Shown here: positions 36,235-45,948 of the stretch, piece after piece
How the letters are laid out: each line of letters begins with the position of its first letter
How positions within the stretch are numbered: the stretch's first letter is position 1
NCBI RefSeq assembly: GCF_036188265.1
Contig: NZ_CP108093.1
Span: 5,600,001 to 5,664,000, forward strand
DNA: 64,000 bases
Source of the DNA: Streptomyces sp. NBC_00247
GTDB taxonomy: Bacteria; Actinomycetota; Actinomycetes; Streptomycetales; Streptomycetaceae
Direction of reading: 5' to 3'
The notes under the pieces: generated by a model
The model's database searches: none
What the model saw: only the letters and a program-made list of their open reading frames with translations
What the model was told of the DNA's origin: nothing
Position numbers and translations under genes: made by a program

Positions 36235-37652
36235 CGCTCCCTACGGAGACTGCCCACCCCGAACTCGAGGGCCTGGGTACGTACGAATTCGGCTGGGCCG
36301 ACTCCGACGCGGCAGGCGCGGCGGCCAAGCGCGGCCTCTCGGAAGAGGTCGTCCGGGACATCTCGGCGAAGAAGAACGAGCCCGAGTGGATGCTCAAGCT
36401 CCGCCTCAAGGGCCTCAAGCTCTTCGGTAAGAAGCCCATGCCGAACTGGGGCTCGGACCTGTCGGGCATCGACTTCGACAACATCAAGTACTTCGTGCGG
36501 TCCACCGAGAAGCAGGCGGAGTCCTGGGAGGACCTGCCCGAGGACATCAAGAACACGTACGACAAGCTCGGCATCCCGGAGGCGGAGAAGCAGCGTCTCG
36601 TCGCCGGTGTCGCCGCGCAGTACGAGTCCGAGGTCGTCTACCACCAGATCAACGAGGAGCTGGAGGCGCAGGGTGTCATCTTCATGGACACCGACACCGC
36701 GCTGAAGGAGCACCCGGAGCTCTTCAAGGAGTACTTCGGCACCATCATCCCGGTCGGGGACAACAAGTTCGCCTCGCTGAACTCGGCCGTGTGGTCCGGT
36801 GGCTCGTTCATCTACGTCCCCAAGGGCGTCCACGTCACCATCCCGCTCCAGGCCTACTTCCGTATCAACACGGAGAACATGGGCCAGTTCGAGCGGACGC
36901 TGATCATCGTCGACGAGGACGCCTACGTCCACTACGTCGAGGGCTGCACCGCGCCGATCTACTCCTCGGACTCGCTGCACAGCGCCGTGGTCGAGATCAT
37001 CGTGAAGAAGGGCGGCCGCTGCCGCTACACGACCATCCAGAACTGGTCGAACAACGTCTACAACCTGGTCACCAAGCGCGCCGTGGCGTACGAGGGCGCG
37101 ACCATGGAGTGGGTCGACGGCAACATCGGCTCCAAGGTCACCATGAAGTACCCGGCCGTCTACCTCATGGGCGAGCACGCCAAGGGCGAGACGCTCTCCA
37201 TCGCCTTCGCGGGCGAGGGCCAGCACCAGGACGCCGGCGCCAAGATGGTCCACATGGCTCCGAACACCTCGTCCAACATCGTCTCCAAGTCGGTGGCACG
37301 AGGCGGCGGCCGCACCTCCTACCGCGGCCTCATCGAGATCGGCGAGGGTGCGCCGGGCGCGAAGTCCAACGTGCTCTGCGACGCGCTGCTCGTCGACACC
37401 ATCTCGCGCTCCGACACCTACCCGTACGTCGACGTCCGCGAGGACGACGTGTCGATGGGCCACGAGGCGACCGTCTCCAAGGTCTCCGAGGACCAGCTCT
37501 TCTACCTGATGAGCCGCGGTCTCACCGAGTTCGAGGCCATGGCGATGATCGTGCGCGGCTTCGTCGAGCCGATCGCCAAGGAGCTCCCGATGGAGTACGC
37601 CCTGGAGCTGAACCGGCTGATCGAGCTGCAGATGGAGGGCTCGGTCGGCTAG
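36231..37652 (+). CDS. sufB: Fe-S cluster assembly protein SufB
   Basis: 473 residues. The core of the scaffold is a right-handed beta-helix region with VYHQINEELEAQGVIFMDTDTALKEHPEL near the front and the conserved VEGCTAPIYSSDSLHSAVVEIIV and RCRYTTIQNWSNNVYNLVTKRA segments. The C-terminus has RGLTEFEAMAMIVRGFVEPI. It forms the SufBC2D scaffold with SufC and SufD. GGGAGGAA sits 8 bases before the ATG, the strongest ribosome-binding site in the operon. Confidence 0.96.
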   Translation: MTLPTETAHPELEGLGTYEFGWADSDAAGAAAKRGLSEEVVRDISAKKNEPEWMLKLRLKGLKLFGKKPMPNWGSDLSGIDFDNIKYFVRSTEKQAESWEDLPEDIKNTYDKLGIPEAEKQRLVAGVAAQYESEVVYHQINEELEAQGVIFMDTDTALKEHPELFKEYFGTIIPVGDNKFASLNSAVWSGGSFIYVPKGVHVTIPLQAYFRINTENMGQFERTLIIVDEDAYVHYVEGCTAPIYSSDSLHSAVVEIIVKKGGRCRYTTIQNWSNNVYNLVTKRAVAYEGATMEWVDGNIGSKVTMKYPAVYLMGEHAKGETLSIAFAGEGQHQDAGAKMVHMAPNTSSNIVSKSVARGGGRTSYRGLIEIGEGAPGAKSNVLCDALLVDTISRSDTYPYVDVREDDVSMGHEATVSKVSEDQLFYLMSRGLTEFEAMAMIVRGFVEPIAKELPMEYALELNRLIELQMEGSVG

Positions 37653-37722
37653 TACGGCCCCCGCCGTCCGCCCCGACCGAACCCCCCGTTCCAGACTTAA
37701 GAAAGCGAGCACTACGACAGCC

Positions 37723-38904
37723 ATGGCTGAGGCTCAGAATTCCCCGGTGGGCTCCACCACCGCCGGTTCCATCGCGGTTGCCGCCGAGTCGACCGTCGCG
37801 ACGCGCATGAGCGCCCCGCCCTCCTTCGACGTGGCGGACTTCCCGGTCCCCCACGGCCGCGAGGAGGAGTGGCGCTTCACGCCGCTGGAGCGCCTGCGCG
37901 GGCTGCACGACGGCACCGCGGTGGCGGACGGCGGCGGCGTGAAGGTCGCCGTGGAGGCCCCCGACGGCGTCACGGTGGAGACCGTGGGCCGCGACGACGC
38001 CCGGCTCGGCCGGGCCGGTGTCCCGGTGGACCGGGTCGCCGCCCAGGCGTACTCCGCGTTCGCGCAGGCGTCGGTCGTCACGGTCGCCAAGGAAGCCGTG
38101 CTCACCGAGCCGGTCCGCGTCGCGGTGCACGGCGAGGGCGGTACGGCGTACGGCCACCTGCTCGTCGAGGTCGGCGCCTTTGCCGAGGCGGTCGTGGTCA
38201 TCGACCACACCGGTGACGCGGTGCTCGCCGCCAACGTCGACTACGTCCTCGGTGACGGCGCCAAGCTCACCGTCGTCTCCGTCCAGGACTGGGACGACAC
38301 GGCGGTCCACGTCGGCCAGCACAACGCGCTGATCGGCCGCGACGCCTCGTTCAAGTCCGTCGTCGTCACCTTCGGCGGCGACCTGGTCCGGCTGCACCCC
38401 CGGGTCGCGTACGCCGGCACCGGCGGCGAGGCCGAGCTGTTCGGCCTGTACTTCACGGACAAGGGCCAGCACCAGGAGCACCGCCTCCTGGTCGACCACA
38501 ACACCCCGCACTGCAAGTCCAACGCGGTGTACAAGGGCGCCCTCCAGGGCGACGGGGCCCACGCCGTCTGGATCGGGGACGTCCTCATCCAGGCGAAGGC
38601 CGAGGGCACCGACACCTACGAGATGAACCGCAACCTGGTTCTGACCGACGGTGCCCGCGTCGACTCGGTCCCGAACCTGGAGATCGAGACCGGCGAGATC
38701 GTCGGCGCCGGCCACGCCTCGGCGACCGGCCGCTTCGACGACGAGCAGCTGTTCTACCTCCAGTCCCGCGGCATCCCCGCCGAGGAGGCCCGCCGGCTCG
38801 TCGTGCGCGGCTTCTTCGCCGAACTGGTCCAGCAGATCGGCCTGCCGGACGTCGAGGCGCGCCTGCTCGACAAGATCGAGGCAGAGCTGAAGGCGTCCGT
38901 CTGA
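37723..38904 (+). CDS. sufD: Fe-S cluster assembly protein SufD
   Basis: 393 residues, homologous to SufB in its C-terminal half (DHNTPHCKSNAVYKGALQGD ... LQSRGIPAEEARRLVVRGFFAELV). The N-terminus has GREEEWRFTPLERL, characteristic of SufD. It forms the scaffold complex with SufB and SufC. The 70-base gap from sufB contains AAGAAAGCGAGC near the start. The stop overlaps the next ATG by one base (TGATG). Confidence 0.94.
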   Translation: MAEAQNSPVGSTTAGSIAVAAESTVATRMSAPPSFDVADFPVPHGREEEWRFTPLERLRGLHDGTAVADGGGVKVAVEAPDGVTVETVGRDDARLGRAGVPVDRVAAQAYSAFAQASVVTVAKEAVLTEPVRVAVHGEGGTAYGHLLVEVGAFAEAVVVIDHTGDAVLAANVDYVLGDGAKLTVVSVQDWDDTAVHVGQHNALIGRDASFKSVVVTFGGDLVRLHPRVAYAGTGGEAELFGLYFTDKGQHQEHRLLVDHNTPHCKSNAVYKGALQGDGAHAVWIGDVLIQAKAEGTDTYEMNRNLVLTDGARVDSVPNLEIETGEIVGAGHASATGRFDDEQLFYLQSRGIPAEEARRLVVRGFFAELVQQIGLPDVEARLLDKIEAELKASV

Positions 38905-39221
38905 TGGCGTTCGTCAAGGTGTGCGCGCTGAGTGAGCTGGCGGACGACACCCCCAAGCGGGTGGAGCTCGACGGCACTCCGGTCTCGGTCGTCCGTACCG
39001 AGGGCGAGGTGTTCGCCATCAACGACATCTGCTCGCACGCCAATGTGTCGCTGTCGGAGGGCGAGGTGGAGGACTGCATGATCGAGTGCTGGCTGCACGG
39101 CTCGTCCTTCGACCTGCGCACCGGCAAGCCGTCCGGCCTTCCCGCGACGCGCCCCGTCCCCGTTTACCCCGTAAAGATCGAAGGGGACGATGTGCTCGTC
39201 TCCGTCACCCAGGAGTCCTGA
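38904..39221 (+). CDS. Rieske-type ferredoxin of the suf operon
   Basis: 105 residues, cytosolic. The Rieske motif is intact: CSHAN and CWLHGSSFDL supply C-x-H and C-x-x-H ligands. It resembles non-heme oxygenase ferredoxins (NirD/BphF-like). Its fixed position between sufD and sufC in actinobacteria suggests it donates electrons for, or receives, clusters made by SUF. Start overlaps the sufD stop. Confidence 0.9.
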   Translation: MAFVKVCALSELADDTPKRVELDGTPVSVVRTEGEVFAINDICSHANVSLSEGEVEDCMIECWLHGSSFDLRTGKPSGLPATRPVPVYPVKIEGDDVLVSVTQES

Positions 39222-39228
39222 GTCACCC

Positions 39229-39993
39229 ATGGCAACGCTTGAAATCCGCGACCTGCACGTCACCGTCGAGGCCGACAACGCCACGAAGGAGATCCTCAAG
39301 GGCGTCGACCTGACCGTGAAGCAGGGCGAGACCCACGCCATCATGGGCCCCAACGGGTCCGGCAAGTCCACCCTGGCGTACTCGCTCGCCGGTCACCCCA
39401 AGTACACGATCACGAGCGGCACCGTCACCCTCGACGGCGAGGACGTCCTGGAGATGTCCGTCGACGAGCGGGCCCGCGCCGGCCTGTTCCTCGCCATGCA
39501 GTACCCGGTCGAGATCCCCGGTGTCTCGGTCTCCAACTTCCTGCGCACCTCCGCCACCGCCGTCCGCGGCGAGGCCCCCAAGCTGCGTACGTGGGTCAAG
39601 GAGGTCAAGGAGACGATGGCCGGGCTCCAGATGGACCCGGCGTTCGCCGAGCGCAACGTCAACGAGGGCTTCTCCGGCGGTGAGAAGAAGCGCCACGAGA
39701 TCCTCCAGCTGGAGCTCCTCAAGCCCAAGGTCGCCATCCTCGACGAGACCGACTCCGGCCTCGACGTCGACGCCCTGCGTGTCGTCTCCGAAGGCGTCAA
39801 CCGGGTCCGCGAGACCGGTGAGGTCGGCACCCTGCTGATCACCCACTACACGCGGATCCTCCGCTACATCAAGCCCGACTTCGTGCACGTCTTCGCCAAC
39901 GGCCGCATCGCCGAGTCCGGCGGCGCCGAGCTGGCCGACAAGCTGGAGAACGAGGGCTACGAGGCATACGTGAAGGGTGGCGCTTCCGCGTGA
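39229..39993 (+). CDS. sufC: Fe-S cluster assembly ATPase SufC
   Basis: 254 residues. Walker A GPNGSGKST, Q-loop LAMQYPVEIPGVS, signature NEGFSGGEKKRHEILQ, and Walker B ILDETDSGLDVDALR are exactly the SufC variants of the ABC ATPase motifs. It powers the SufBC2D complex. AGGAGTCC lies 12 bases before the ATG. The stop overlaps sufS (GTGA). Confidence 0.97.
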   Translation: MATLEIRDLHVTVEADNATKEILKGVDLTVKQGETHAIMGPNGSGKSTLAYSLAGHPKYTITSGTVTLDGEDVLEMSVDERARAGLFLAMQYPVEIPGVSVSNFLRTSATAVRGEAPKLRTWVKEVKETMAGLQMDPAFAERNVNEGFSGGEKKRHEILQLELLKPKVAILDETDSGLDVDALRVVSEGVNRVRETGEVGTLLITHYTRILRYIKPDFVHVFANGRIAESGGAELADKLENEGYEAYVKGGASA

Positions 39994-41258
39994 CTGACGC
40001 CCGCCAGGGGCTGACCGGCCTCCTCGACACCGAGGCGATCCGCAAGGACTTCCCCATCCTGGGCCGCACGGTCCACGACGGCAAGAAGATCGTGTACCTG
40101 GACAGCGCGGCGACCTCGCAGAAGCCGCGCCAGGTCCTCGACGCTCTCAGCGAGTACTACGAGCGGCACAACGCCAACGTCCACCGCGGTGTGTACACCA
40201 TCGCCGAGGAGGCCACCGCGCTGTACGAAGGCGCCCGCGACAAGGTCGCCGCCTTCATCAACGCGCCGAGCCGCGACGAGGTCATCTTCACGAAGAACGC
40301 CTCGGAGTCGCTCAACCTCGTGGCGAACATGCTCGGCTGGGCCGACGAGCCCTACCGGGTCGACCGCGACACCGAGATCGTCACCACCGAGATGGAGCAC
40401 CACTCCAACATCGTCCCGTGGCAGCTGCTCGCGCAGCGCACCGGAGCGAAGCTGAAGTGGTTCGGCATCACGGACGACGGCCGGCTCGACCTGTCCAACA
40501 TCGACGAGATCATCACCGAGAAGACGAAGATCGTCACCTTCACGCTGGTCTCGAACATCCTGGGCACGGTCAACCCGGTCGAGCAGATCATCCGCCGCGC
40601 CCAGCAGGTCGGCGCGCTGGTCTGCATCGACGCCTCGCAGGCCGCCCCGCACATGGTGCTGGACGTGCAGGCGCTGCAGGCCGACTTCGTGGCCTTCACC
40701 GGCCACAAGATGGTCGGCCCGACCGGCATCGGCGTCCTGTGGGGACGACAGGAGCTCCTGGAGGACCTGCCGCCGTTCCTGGGCGGCGGCGAGATGATCG
40801 AGACCGTGTCGATGCACTCGTCCACCTACGCCCCGGCGCCGCACAAGTTCGAGGCGGGTACGCCCCCGATCGCGCAGGCCGTCGGCCTCGGCGCGGCCGT
40901 GGACTACCTCTCGGCCATCGGCATGGAGAAGATCCACCGCCACGAGCAGGCGATCACCGCATACGCGGTGGCCCGCCTCCTGGAGGTGCCGGACCTGCGG
41001 ATCATCGGCCCCACCACGGCCGAGAACCGCGGCGCCACGATCTCCTTCACGCTCGGCGACATCCACCCGCACGACGTGGGCCAGGTGCTCGACGAACAGG
41101 GCATCGCGGTCCGGGTCGGCCACCACTGCGCGCGGCCGGTCTGCCTGCGGTACGGAATTCCCGCGACCACGCGGGCGTCGTTCTACCTGTACTCCACGCC
41201 GGCCGAGGTCGACGCACTGGTGGACGGCCTGGAACACGTACGGAACTTTTTCGGTTGA
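39990..41258 (+). CDS. sufS: Cysteine desulfurase SufS
   Basis: 422 residues, PLP-dependent class V aminotransferase fold. The Schiff-base Lys lies in AFTGHKMVGPTGIG and the catalytic Cys in VRVGHHCARPVCLRYG; the N-terminus has YLDSAATSQKP and MEHHSNIVPW. It mobilises sulfur from cysteine for SufU. GTG start overlaps the sufC stop. Confidence 0.97.
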   Translation: MTDARQGLTGLLDTEAIRKDFPILGRTVHDGKKIVYLDSAATSQKPRQVLDALSEYYERHNANVHRGVYTIAEEATALYEGARDKVAAFINAPSRDEVIFTKNASESLNLVANMLGWADEPYRVDRDTEIVTTEMEHHSNIVPWQLLAQRTGAKLKWFGITDDGRLDLSNIDEIITEKTKIVTFTLVSNILGTVNPVEQIIRRAQQVGALVCIDASQAAPHMVLDVQALQADFVAFTGHKMVGPTGIGVLWGRQELLEDLPPFLGGGEMIETVSMHSSTYAPAPHKFEAGTPPIAQAVGLGAAVDYLSAIGMEKIHRHEQAITAYAVARLLEVPDLRIIGPTTAENRGATISFTLGDIHPHDVGQVLDEQGIAVRVGHHCARPVCLRYGIPATTRASFYLYSTPAEVDALVDGLEHVRNFFG

Positions 41259-41284
41259 TGGGCGAAGTGGCTGAGGGCTGACGG

Positions 41285-41758
41285 GTGAAACTGGATTCGA
41301 TGTACCAGCTGGATTCGATGTACCAGGAAGTCATCCTGGATCACTACAAGCACCCCCACGGGCGCGGCCTGCGGGACGGCGACGCCGAGGTGCACCACGT
41401 CAATCCGACGTGCGGCGACGAGATCACGCTCCGCGTGCGGTACGAGGGCGACACCCTCGCCGACGTCAGCTACGAGGGGCAGGGCTGCTCGATCAGCCAG
41501 GCCAGCGCCTCGGTGCTGAACGAACTGCTGGTCGGCAAGGAGCTGGACCAGGCGCGGAAGATCCAGGACGCGTTCCTGGCGCTGATGCAGTCCAAGGGCC
41601 AGCTGGAGCCCGACGACGCGATGGAGGAGGTGCTGGAGGACGCGGTCGCGTTCGCCGGTGTCTCCAAGTACCCGGCCCGCGTCAAGTGCGCGCTGCTGAG
41701 CTGGATGGCGTGGAAGGACGCGACGGCGAAGGCGCTGTCCGAAGGGAAGACCTCATGA
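41285..41758 (+). CDS. sufU: Fe-S assembly sulfur-transfer protein SufU
   Basis: 157 residues, IscU-like zinc protein. NPTCGDE (Cys43, Asp45), GQGCSISQASAS (Cys68) and the late VKCALLSW Cys form the Zn site and the sulfur acceptor for SufS. Oddity: the N-terminus reads MKLDSMYQLDSMYQEVILDH, because an 18-bp segment is tandemly duplicated in frame (41291-41326), adding 6 residues before the conserved YQEVILDHYKHP. GTG start at 41285 with GAGGG upstream. The stop overlaps sufT (ATGA). Confidence 0.95.
   Translation: MKLDSMYQLDSMYQEVILDHYKHPHGRGLRDGDAEVHHVNPTCGDEITLRVRYEGDTLADVSYEGQGCSISQASASVLNELLVGKELDQARKIQDAFLALMQSKGQLEPDDAMEEVLEDAVAFAGVSKYPARVKCALLSWMAWKDATAKALSEGKTS
41291..41326 (+). repeat. 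18-bp tandem duplication in sufU
   Basis: CTGGATTCGATGTACCAG occurs twice without mismatch (41291-41308 and 41309-41326), coding LDSMYQ twice. The exact identity suggests a recent event. Confidence 0.9.
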
Positions 41759-42093
41759 GCGAGAACGAGACTGTGGCACTGAAGCCGGCCTCCGAGGAGG
41801 AGGTCCGCGAGGCGCTGTACGACGTCGTCGACCCGGAACTGGGCATCGACGTCGTCAACCTGGGCCTGATCTACGGCATCCACATCGACGACGCCAACAT
41901 CGCCACCCTCGACATGACGCTGACGTCCGCGGCCTGCCCGTTGACCGACGTCATCGAGGACCAGGCGAAGTCCGCGACCGACGGCATCGTCAGCGAGCTG
42001 CGGATCAACTGGGTCTGGATGCCGCCGTGGGGCCCGGACAAGATCACGGACGACGGACGCGAGCAGCTGCGCGCGCTCGGCTTCAACGTCTGA
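41755..42093 (+). CDS. sufT: Metal-sulfur cluster assembly factor SufT (MIP18/DUF59)
   Basis: 112 residues. The DUF59 pattern is intact: VREALYDVVDPELGIDVVNLGLIYGI, then LTSAACPLTDVIEDQ with the conserved Cys, and VWMPPWGPDKITDDGRE. Members assist maturation of Fe-S proteins. Last gene of the suf operon, coupled to sufU, followed by a strong terminator. Confidence 0.93.
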   Translation: MSENETVALKPASEEEVREALYDVVDPELGIDVVNLGLIYGIHIDDANIATLDMTLTSAACPLTDVIEDQAKSATDGIVSELRINWVWMPPWGPDKITDDGREQLRALGFNV

Positions 42094-42115
42094 GCACCCC
42101 GCTCGTCGCGGTTTC

Positions 42116-42160
42116 GAGGACGGCCCCCCGGTCATGCCGGGGGGCCGTCCTCTTGTTGTT
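42116..42160 (+). terminator. Terminator of the suf operon
   Basis: A perfect 16-bp stem (42116-42131 with 42137-42152), 5-base loop TCATG, followed by the T-rich TTGTTGTT. Confidence 0.85.
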
Positions 42161-42245
42161 CGTCCGCCGTACCGCTGACGTGTGTCCCTCGTTGTCCCTG
42201 GAGCCGGAACCTTCTCGGCGACACCACGCCGACGAGAGGTACGCA

Positions 42246-43640
42246 GTGACGCTCAAGCCTTCCCTCCAGCACCGCCGGACCGCGGCAGCGGCGGCGGGGA
42301 TTCTCGCGCTGGCCGCCCTGGGGCTCACCGCCCCCGCGCACGCCGCGTCCTACGGGACCCCGACGATCGCCCTGTCCGCGACGTACCTGTCCGGCGCGGT
42401 GGGCGCGACGGGTGACCCGGTCGTCAACGTCACCGTCGCGCAGAGCGGCGCCGACGTCACGGCTCTCACGGTCGCCGCCTCCGCCAGCTCCAAGACCTCG
42501 GTGGCCGCGGCCACCGACGTGACCGTGACCGGCACCGGGGCGACCCGCCCGCTCGCCGTCACCGCCCACGCCCGCGGCTACACCGACCTCACCATCAAGG
42601 TCACCGGCCTCGGCGGCAAGACCGCCACCAAGACGCTGCACTACGCGGCGTCGGCCGCCGTGCAGAACGCCACCGACACCCGCTACCTCACCGGCTCCTC
42701 GGACGCCTCGGCCGCCGTCGACGTCGGCGACGGCTACGCCGTGGTCGCGGACGACGAGTCGAACGTGCTGCGCCTCTACAACCTCGCGGTGTCCGGCGCG
42801 CCCGTGAAGACCTGGGACGTCGCGTCCAAGCTCGGGGTGTCGAAGGAGATCGACATCGAGGGCGCGGCCCGGGTCGGCAACACCATCTACTGGACCGGCT
42901 CGCTCGGCAACAACAAGGACGGCGAGTACAAGGCCGACCGCAACACCGTCTTCACCACGACCGTCTCCGGCTCCGGCGCCTCGACCGCGCTCACCGTCGG
43001 CACCTCGTACAAGAAGCTCCGGGACGACCTCGTCGCCTGGGACGAGGCGAACGGCGACCGGTACGGCTTCGCGGCCGGCACCGAGGACGGCGAAGTCCCC
43101 AAGCAGATCGACGGGTTCAACGTGGAGGGCCTGGAGTTCGCGCCCGGCTCCACCACCACCGCGTACGTCGGCTTCCGTGCGCCCCTCGTCCCGCCGAAGT
43201 CGGGCGGCAAGGGTCTCATCGTGCCGGTGACCAACTTCGACAAGGTCGCCGGAAGCGGCGCCAAGCCGGTGTTCGGCACCCCGATCGAGCTGAACCTCGG
43301 CGGCCTCGCGATCCGCGACATCCGCAAGAACGCGGCGAACCAGTACCTCGTCGTGGCCGGTTCCTGGGAGGCGGACGACAACTCCGACCCGTACGCCCTC
43401 TACAGCTGGGACGGCGTCGCCGGACACGCCCCGGTCAAGCGCACCGACCTGCCCACCACCGACCCGGGCGGCTGGGAGGCCGTCGTCTCGGTGCCGGACC
43501 TGACGGTCGCGGGCACCCGCGCGCAGCTGATCACCGACGCCGGCGCCGCCGACCTCTACGGGGACGGTACGGAGGCGAAGGACCTGGACCACGCCGAGTT
43601 CAAGAAGTCCCGGGCGACCTGGTTCACGGTCGGCGGCTGA
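42246..43640 (+). CDS. Secreted DUF3616-like protein
   Basis: 464 residues. A Sec signal peptide (basic start, hydrophobic AAAAGILALAALGLTA, cleavage after AHA near residue 33) precedes an Ig-like Ala/Thr/Val-rich region (about 35-135). A beta-rich domain with IDIEGAARVGNTIYWTGSLG follows, resembling DUF3616, an uncharacterised beta-propeller-like family. No catalytic motif is evident. GTG start with GAGAGG upstream. Transcribed alone behind the suf terminator. Confidence 0.75.
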   Translation: MTLKPSLQHRRTAAAAAGILALAALGLTAPAHAASYGTPTIALSATYLSGAVGATGDPVVNVTVAQSGADVTALTVAASASSKTSVAAATDVTVTGTGATRPLAVTAHARGYTDLTIKVTGLGGKTATKTLHYAASAAVQNATDTRYLTGSSDASAAVDVGDGYAVVADDESNVLRLYNLAVSGAPVKTWDVASKLGVSKEIDIEGAARVGNTIYWTGSLGNNKDGEYKADRNTVFTTTVSGSGASTALTVGTSYKKLRDDLVAWDEANGDRYGFAAGTEDGEVPKQIDGFNVEGLEFAPGSTTTAYVGFRAPLVPPKSGGKGLIVPVTNFDKVAGSGAKPVFGTPIELNLGGLAIRDIRKNAANQYLVVAGSWEADDNSDPYALYSWDGVAGHAPVKRTDLPTTDPGGWEAVVSVPDLTVAGTRAQLITDAGAADLYGDGTEAKDLDHAEFKKSRATWFTVGG

Positions 43641-43761
43641 CGGTCGCGGCAACCGGCCCCGGGCGGAGGCACGTCGGCGGAGCCCGCTGACCGGCCTCCG
43701 GTGAACGGCCCCCGGACGCCAGGACCTTGGGCGGTAGGGGCCGTTCATCCGGGGATCATCC

Positions 43762-43792
43762 GCCCGCCCGGTTGTTCGCACACCGGGCGGGC
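43762..43792 (+). terminator. Terminator after the DUF3616-like gene
   Basis: GCCCGCCCGGT (43762-43772) with ACCGGGCGGGC (43782-43792), 9-base loop, then ATCCTT. Confidence 0.65.
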
Positions 43793-43844
43793 ATCCTTAC
43801 GCCCGGTGTGCCACAGGGGCACCCGCGAGGGCGAGGGCGGGCGA

Positions 43845-45878
43845 ATGACACCGATCAGTCGTAGGGGCTTCGTGGGACTCGGAGCCTCCGTGGCGGCCGG
43901 GCTGACGCTGGGCGCCGGAACGCGCCCGGCCGAGGCCACGGGCGCGGCCGGCGCCACCGCGACGGGCACCATCGAGGACGTGCGCCACGTGGTGATCCTG
44001 ATGCAGGAGAACCGCAGTTTCGACCACTACTTCGGACGGTTGAAGGGCGTGCGGGGCTTCGACGACCGCAGCACGCTCACTCTGGCCGGCAACCGCCCGG
44101 TCTTCGACCAGCCCAACGGCACGGGCCGCCAGTTCCCGTGGAAGCTGAGCGCGACGCCGGCCGCGGGCGGCCAGGACGGCGAGACCCTCGCCCAGTGCAA
44201 CGGCGACCTGCCGCACTCCTGGTCCTCCCAGCACTCCGCGTGGAACAAGGGCCGCCTGGACAACTGGGTGGCGGGAGTCGGCAGTGTCCGCTCGCTCGGC
44301 TACCTCGACCGCTCGGACCTCCCCTTCCACTACGCGCTCGCCGACGCCTACACGGTCTGCGACGCCTATTTCTGCTCCACCCTCAGCGCCACCGGCCCGA
44401 ACCGCACCTACCTGTGGAGCGGCAAGGTCGACGCCGCCAGCTACGACGGCGGCGACGAGTCGGGCCTGACGTGGCAGAACTACGCCCAGGCACTCCAGGC
44501 GGCCGGAGTGAGCTGGAAGGTCTACCAGAACGCCCAGGACAACTACGGGGACAACGGCTGTGCCTACTTCAAGGCGTTCGCCGGCGCCAAGGCCGGTGAT
44601 CCGCTGTACGACCGGGGCATGTCCTCCGTCCCGAAGGTGACGGGCTCCACCCCGGACGACATAGCCGCCGCCATCAGGGCGGACGTCCTCGCCGGAACCC
44701 TGCCGCAGGTCTCCTGGGTCGTCCCGAACCAGGCGTTCTCCGAACACCCCTACGCCCCACCCGGCGACGGCGCCCACTTCGTCGACCTCGTCTACCGGGC
44801 CCTCGCGGCGGACGAGGACGTCTTCGACTCCACCGTCCTCTTCCTCAACTACGACGAGAACGACGGCTTCTTCGACCACGTACCGCCGCCCGCACCGCCC
44901 GCCGGGACTCCGGGCGAGTTCCTGAACGGAGTGCCGTACGGCTTCGGGTTCCGCGTGCCGATGACTGTCGTCTCCCCCTGGACCCGGGGCGGCTGGGTCT
45001 CCTCGGAGGTCTTCGAGCACACCTCCGTGCTGCGCTTCCTGGAGACCTGGACGACCGCACTCGGCACGCCCGCCGCCTGCCCCCACATCAGCGAGTGGCG
45101 GCGCAGGGTCAGCGGGGACCTGACCGGCGTCTTCGACTTCGCTCACCCGGTCAAGGGCGCGGTGGCGCTGCCCGCGACCAGCGTGATCGGGCTCTCGACG
45201 TGCGGCCCGCTGCCCAACCCCGTACCGACGGACAACGCCCTGCCCGCGCAGGAGCCCGGCACCCGCCCCTCCCGGGCCCTGCCCTACCAGCCCAACGGGT
45301 ACCTGGAGCGACTGGAGTTCGGCGCTTCCGGGAAGATCCTCGCCTGGTTCACCATGGCCAACCAGGGCACACCGGCGACCCGGGCGGCCCACTTCTCCGT
45401 CCACCCCAACGCCTACCGCGACACCACCCCCTGGCAGTACACGGTGGACGCCCAAGGCGCCGCCTCGGACTTCTTCAACATCGGCTCCGGATACGGCGGC
45501 GGCGTGTACGACCTCACCATGACCGGCCCCAACCGCTTCCTGCGCCGCTTCCGGGGCGACGCCACCAAGGCGGGCAAGACGGCGGAGGTCCACACCCGGT
45601 ACGCCACGGAGGCCGGCACGGGCAAGCTCGCGATCTGGTTCGCGATGGTCAACTCGGGCTCCACGGCGGTGACGTTCACCATCACGTCCACCCACTACCG
45701 AGGCGACGGGCCGTGGACCTACACCGTGCCCGCCGGTTCCGCCACGGAGGACTTCTTCAACGCGGTCGCCCTCACGAAGGGCTGGTACGACTTCACCGTC
45801 ACGGTCGACTCCGACACCTCCTGGTCGCGCAGGTTCACCGGACGTCTGGAGACCGGCCAGGCGGGGGTCAGCGGCTGA
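43845..45878 (+). CDS. Tat-exported phospholipase C (phosphocholine-specific)
   Basis: 677 residues. The twin-arginine signal SRRGFVGLGASVAAG is at the very start. The phosphoesterase domain has VVILMQENRSFDHYFGRLKGVRGF, then STLSATGPNRTYLWSG, LPQVSWVVPNQAFSEHP and NYDENDGFFDHV, the metal-binding and active-site pieces of the acid phosphatase/PLC family. Two C-terminal beta domains (about 500-590 and 600-675, each with FNIGSGYGGGVYDLTMTGPN-like repeats) match those of bacterial PLC. It hydrolyses phosphatidylcholine-type lipids outside the cell, releasing phosphate esters. GAGGGCGGG precedes the ATG. Confidence 0.92.
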   Translation: MTPISRRGFVGLGASVAAGLTLGAGTRPAEATGAAGATATGTIEDVRHVVILMQENRSFDHYFGRLKGVRGFDDRSTLTLAGNRPVFDQPNGTGRQFPWKLSATPAAGGQDGETLAQCNGDLPHSWSSQHSAWNKGRLDNWVAGVGSVRSLGYLDRSDLPFHYALADAYTVCDAYFCSTLSATGPNRTYLWSGKVDAASYDGGDESGLTWQNYAQALQAAGVSWKVYQNAQDNYGDNGCAYFKAFAGAKAGDPLYDRGMSSVPKVTGSTPDDIAAAIRADVLAGTLPQVSWVVPNQAFSEHPYAPPGDGAHFVDLVYRALAADEDVFDSTVLFLNYDENDGFFDHVPPPAPPAGTPGEFLNGVPYGFGFRVPMTVVSPWTRGGWVSSEVFEHTSVLRFLETWTTALGTPAACPHISEWRRRVSGDLTGVFDFAHPVKGAVALPATSVIGLSTCGPLPNPVPTDNALPAQEPGTRPSRALPYQPNGYLERLEFGASGKILAWFTMANQGTPATRAAHFSVHPNAYRDTTPWQYTVDAQGAASDFFNIGSGYGGGVYDLTMTGPNRFLRRFRGDATKAGKTAEVHTRYATEAGTGKLAIWFAMVNSGSTAVTFTITSTHYRGDGPWTYTVPAGSATEDFFNAVALTKGWYDFTVTVDSDTSWSRRFTGRLETGQAGVSG

Positions 45879-45948
45879 CACCGGCCGACCTGCCGGGAGC
45901 GGCGCTGTCGCCCGGCGACGGGCGGGGCGGTCTGGCAGAGTGACGGCC

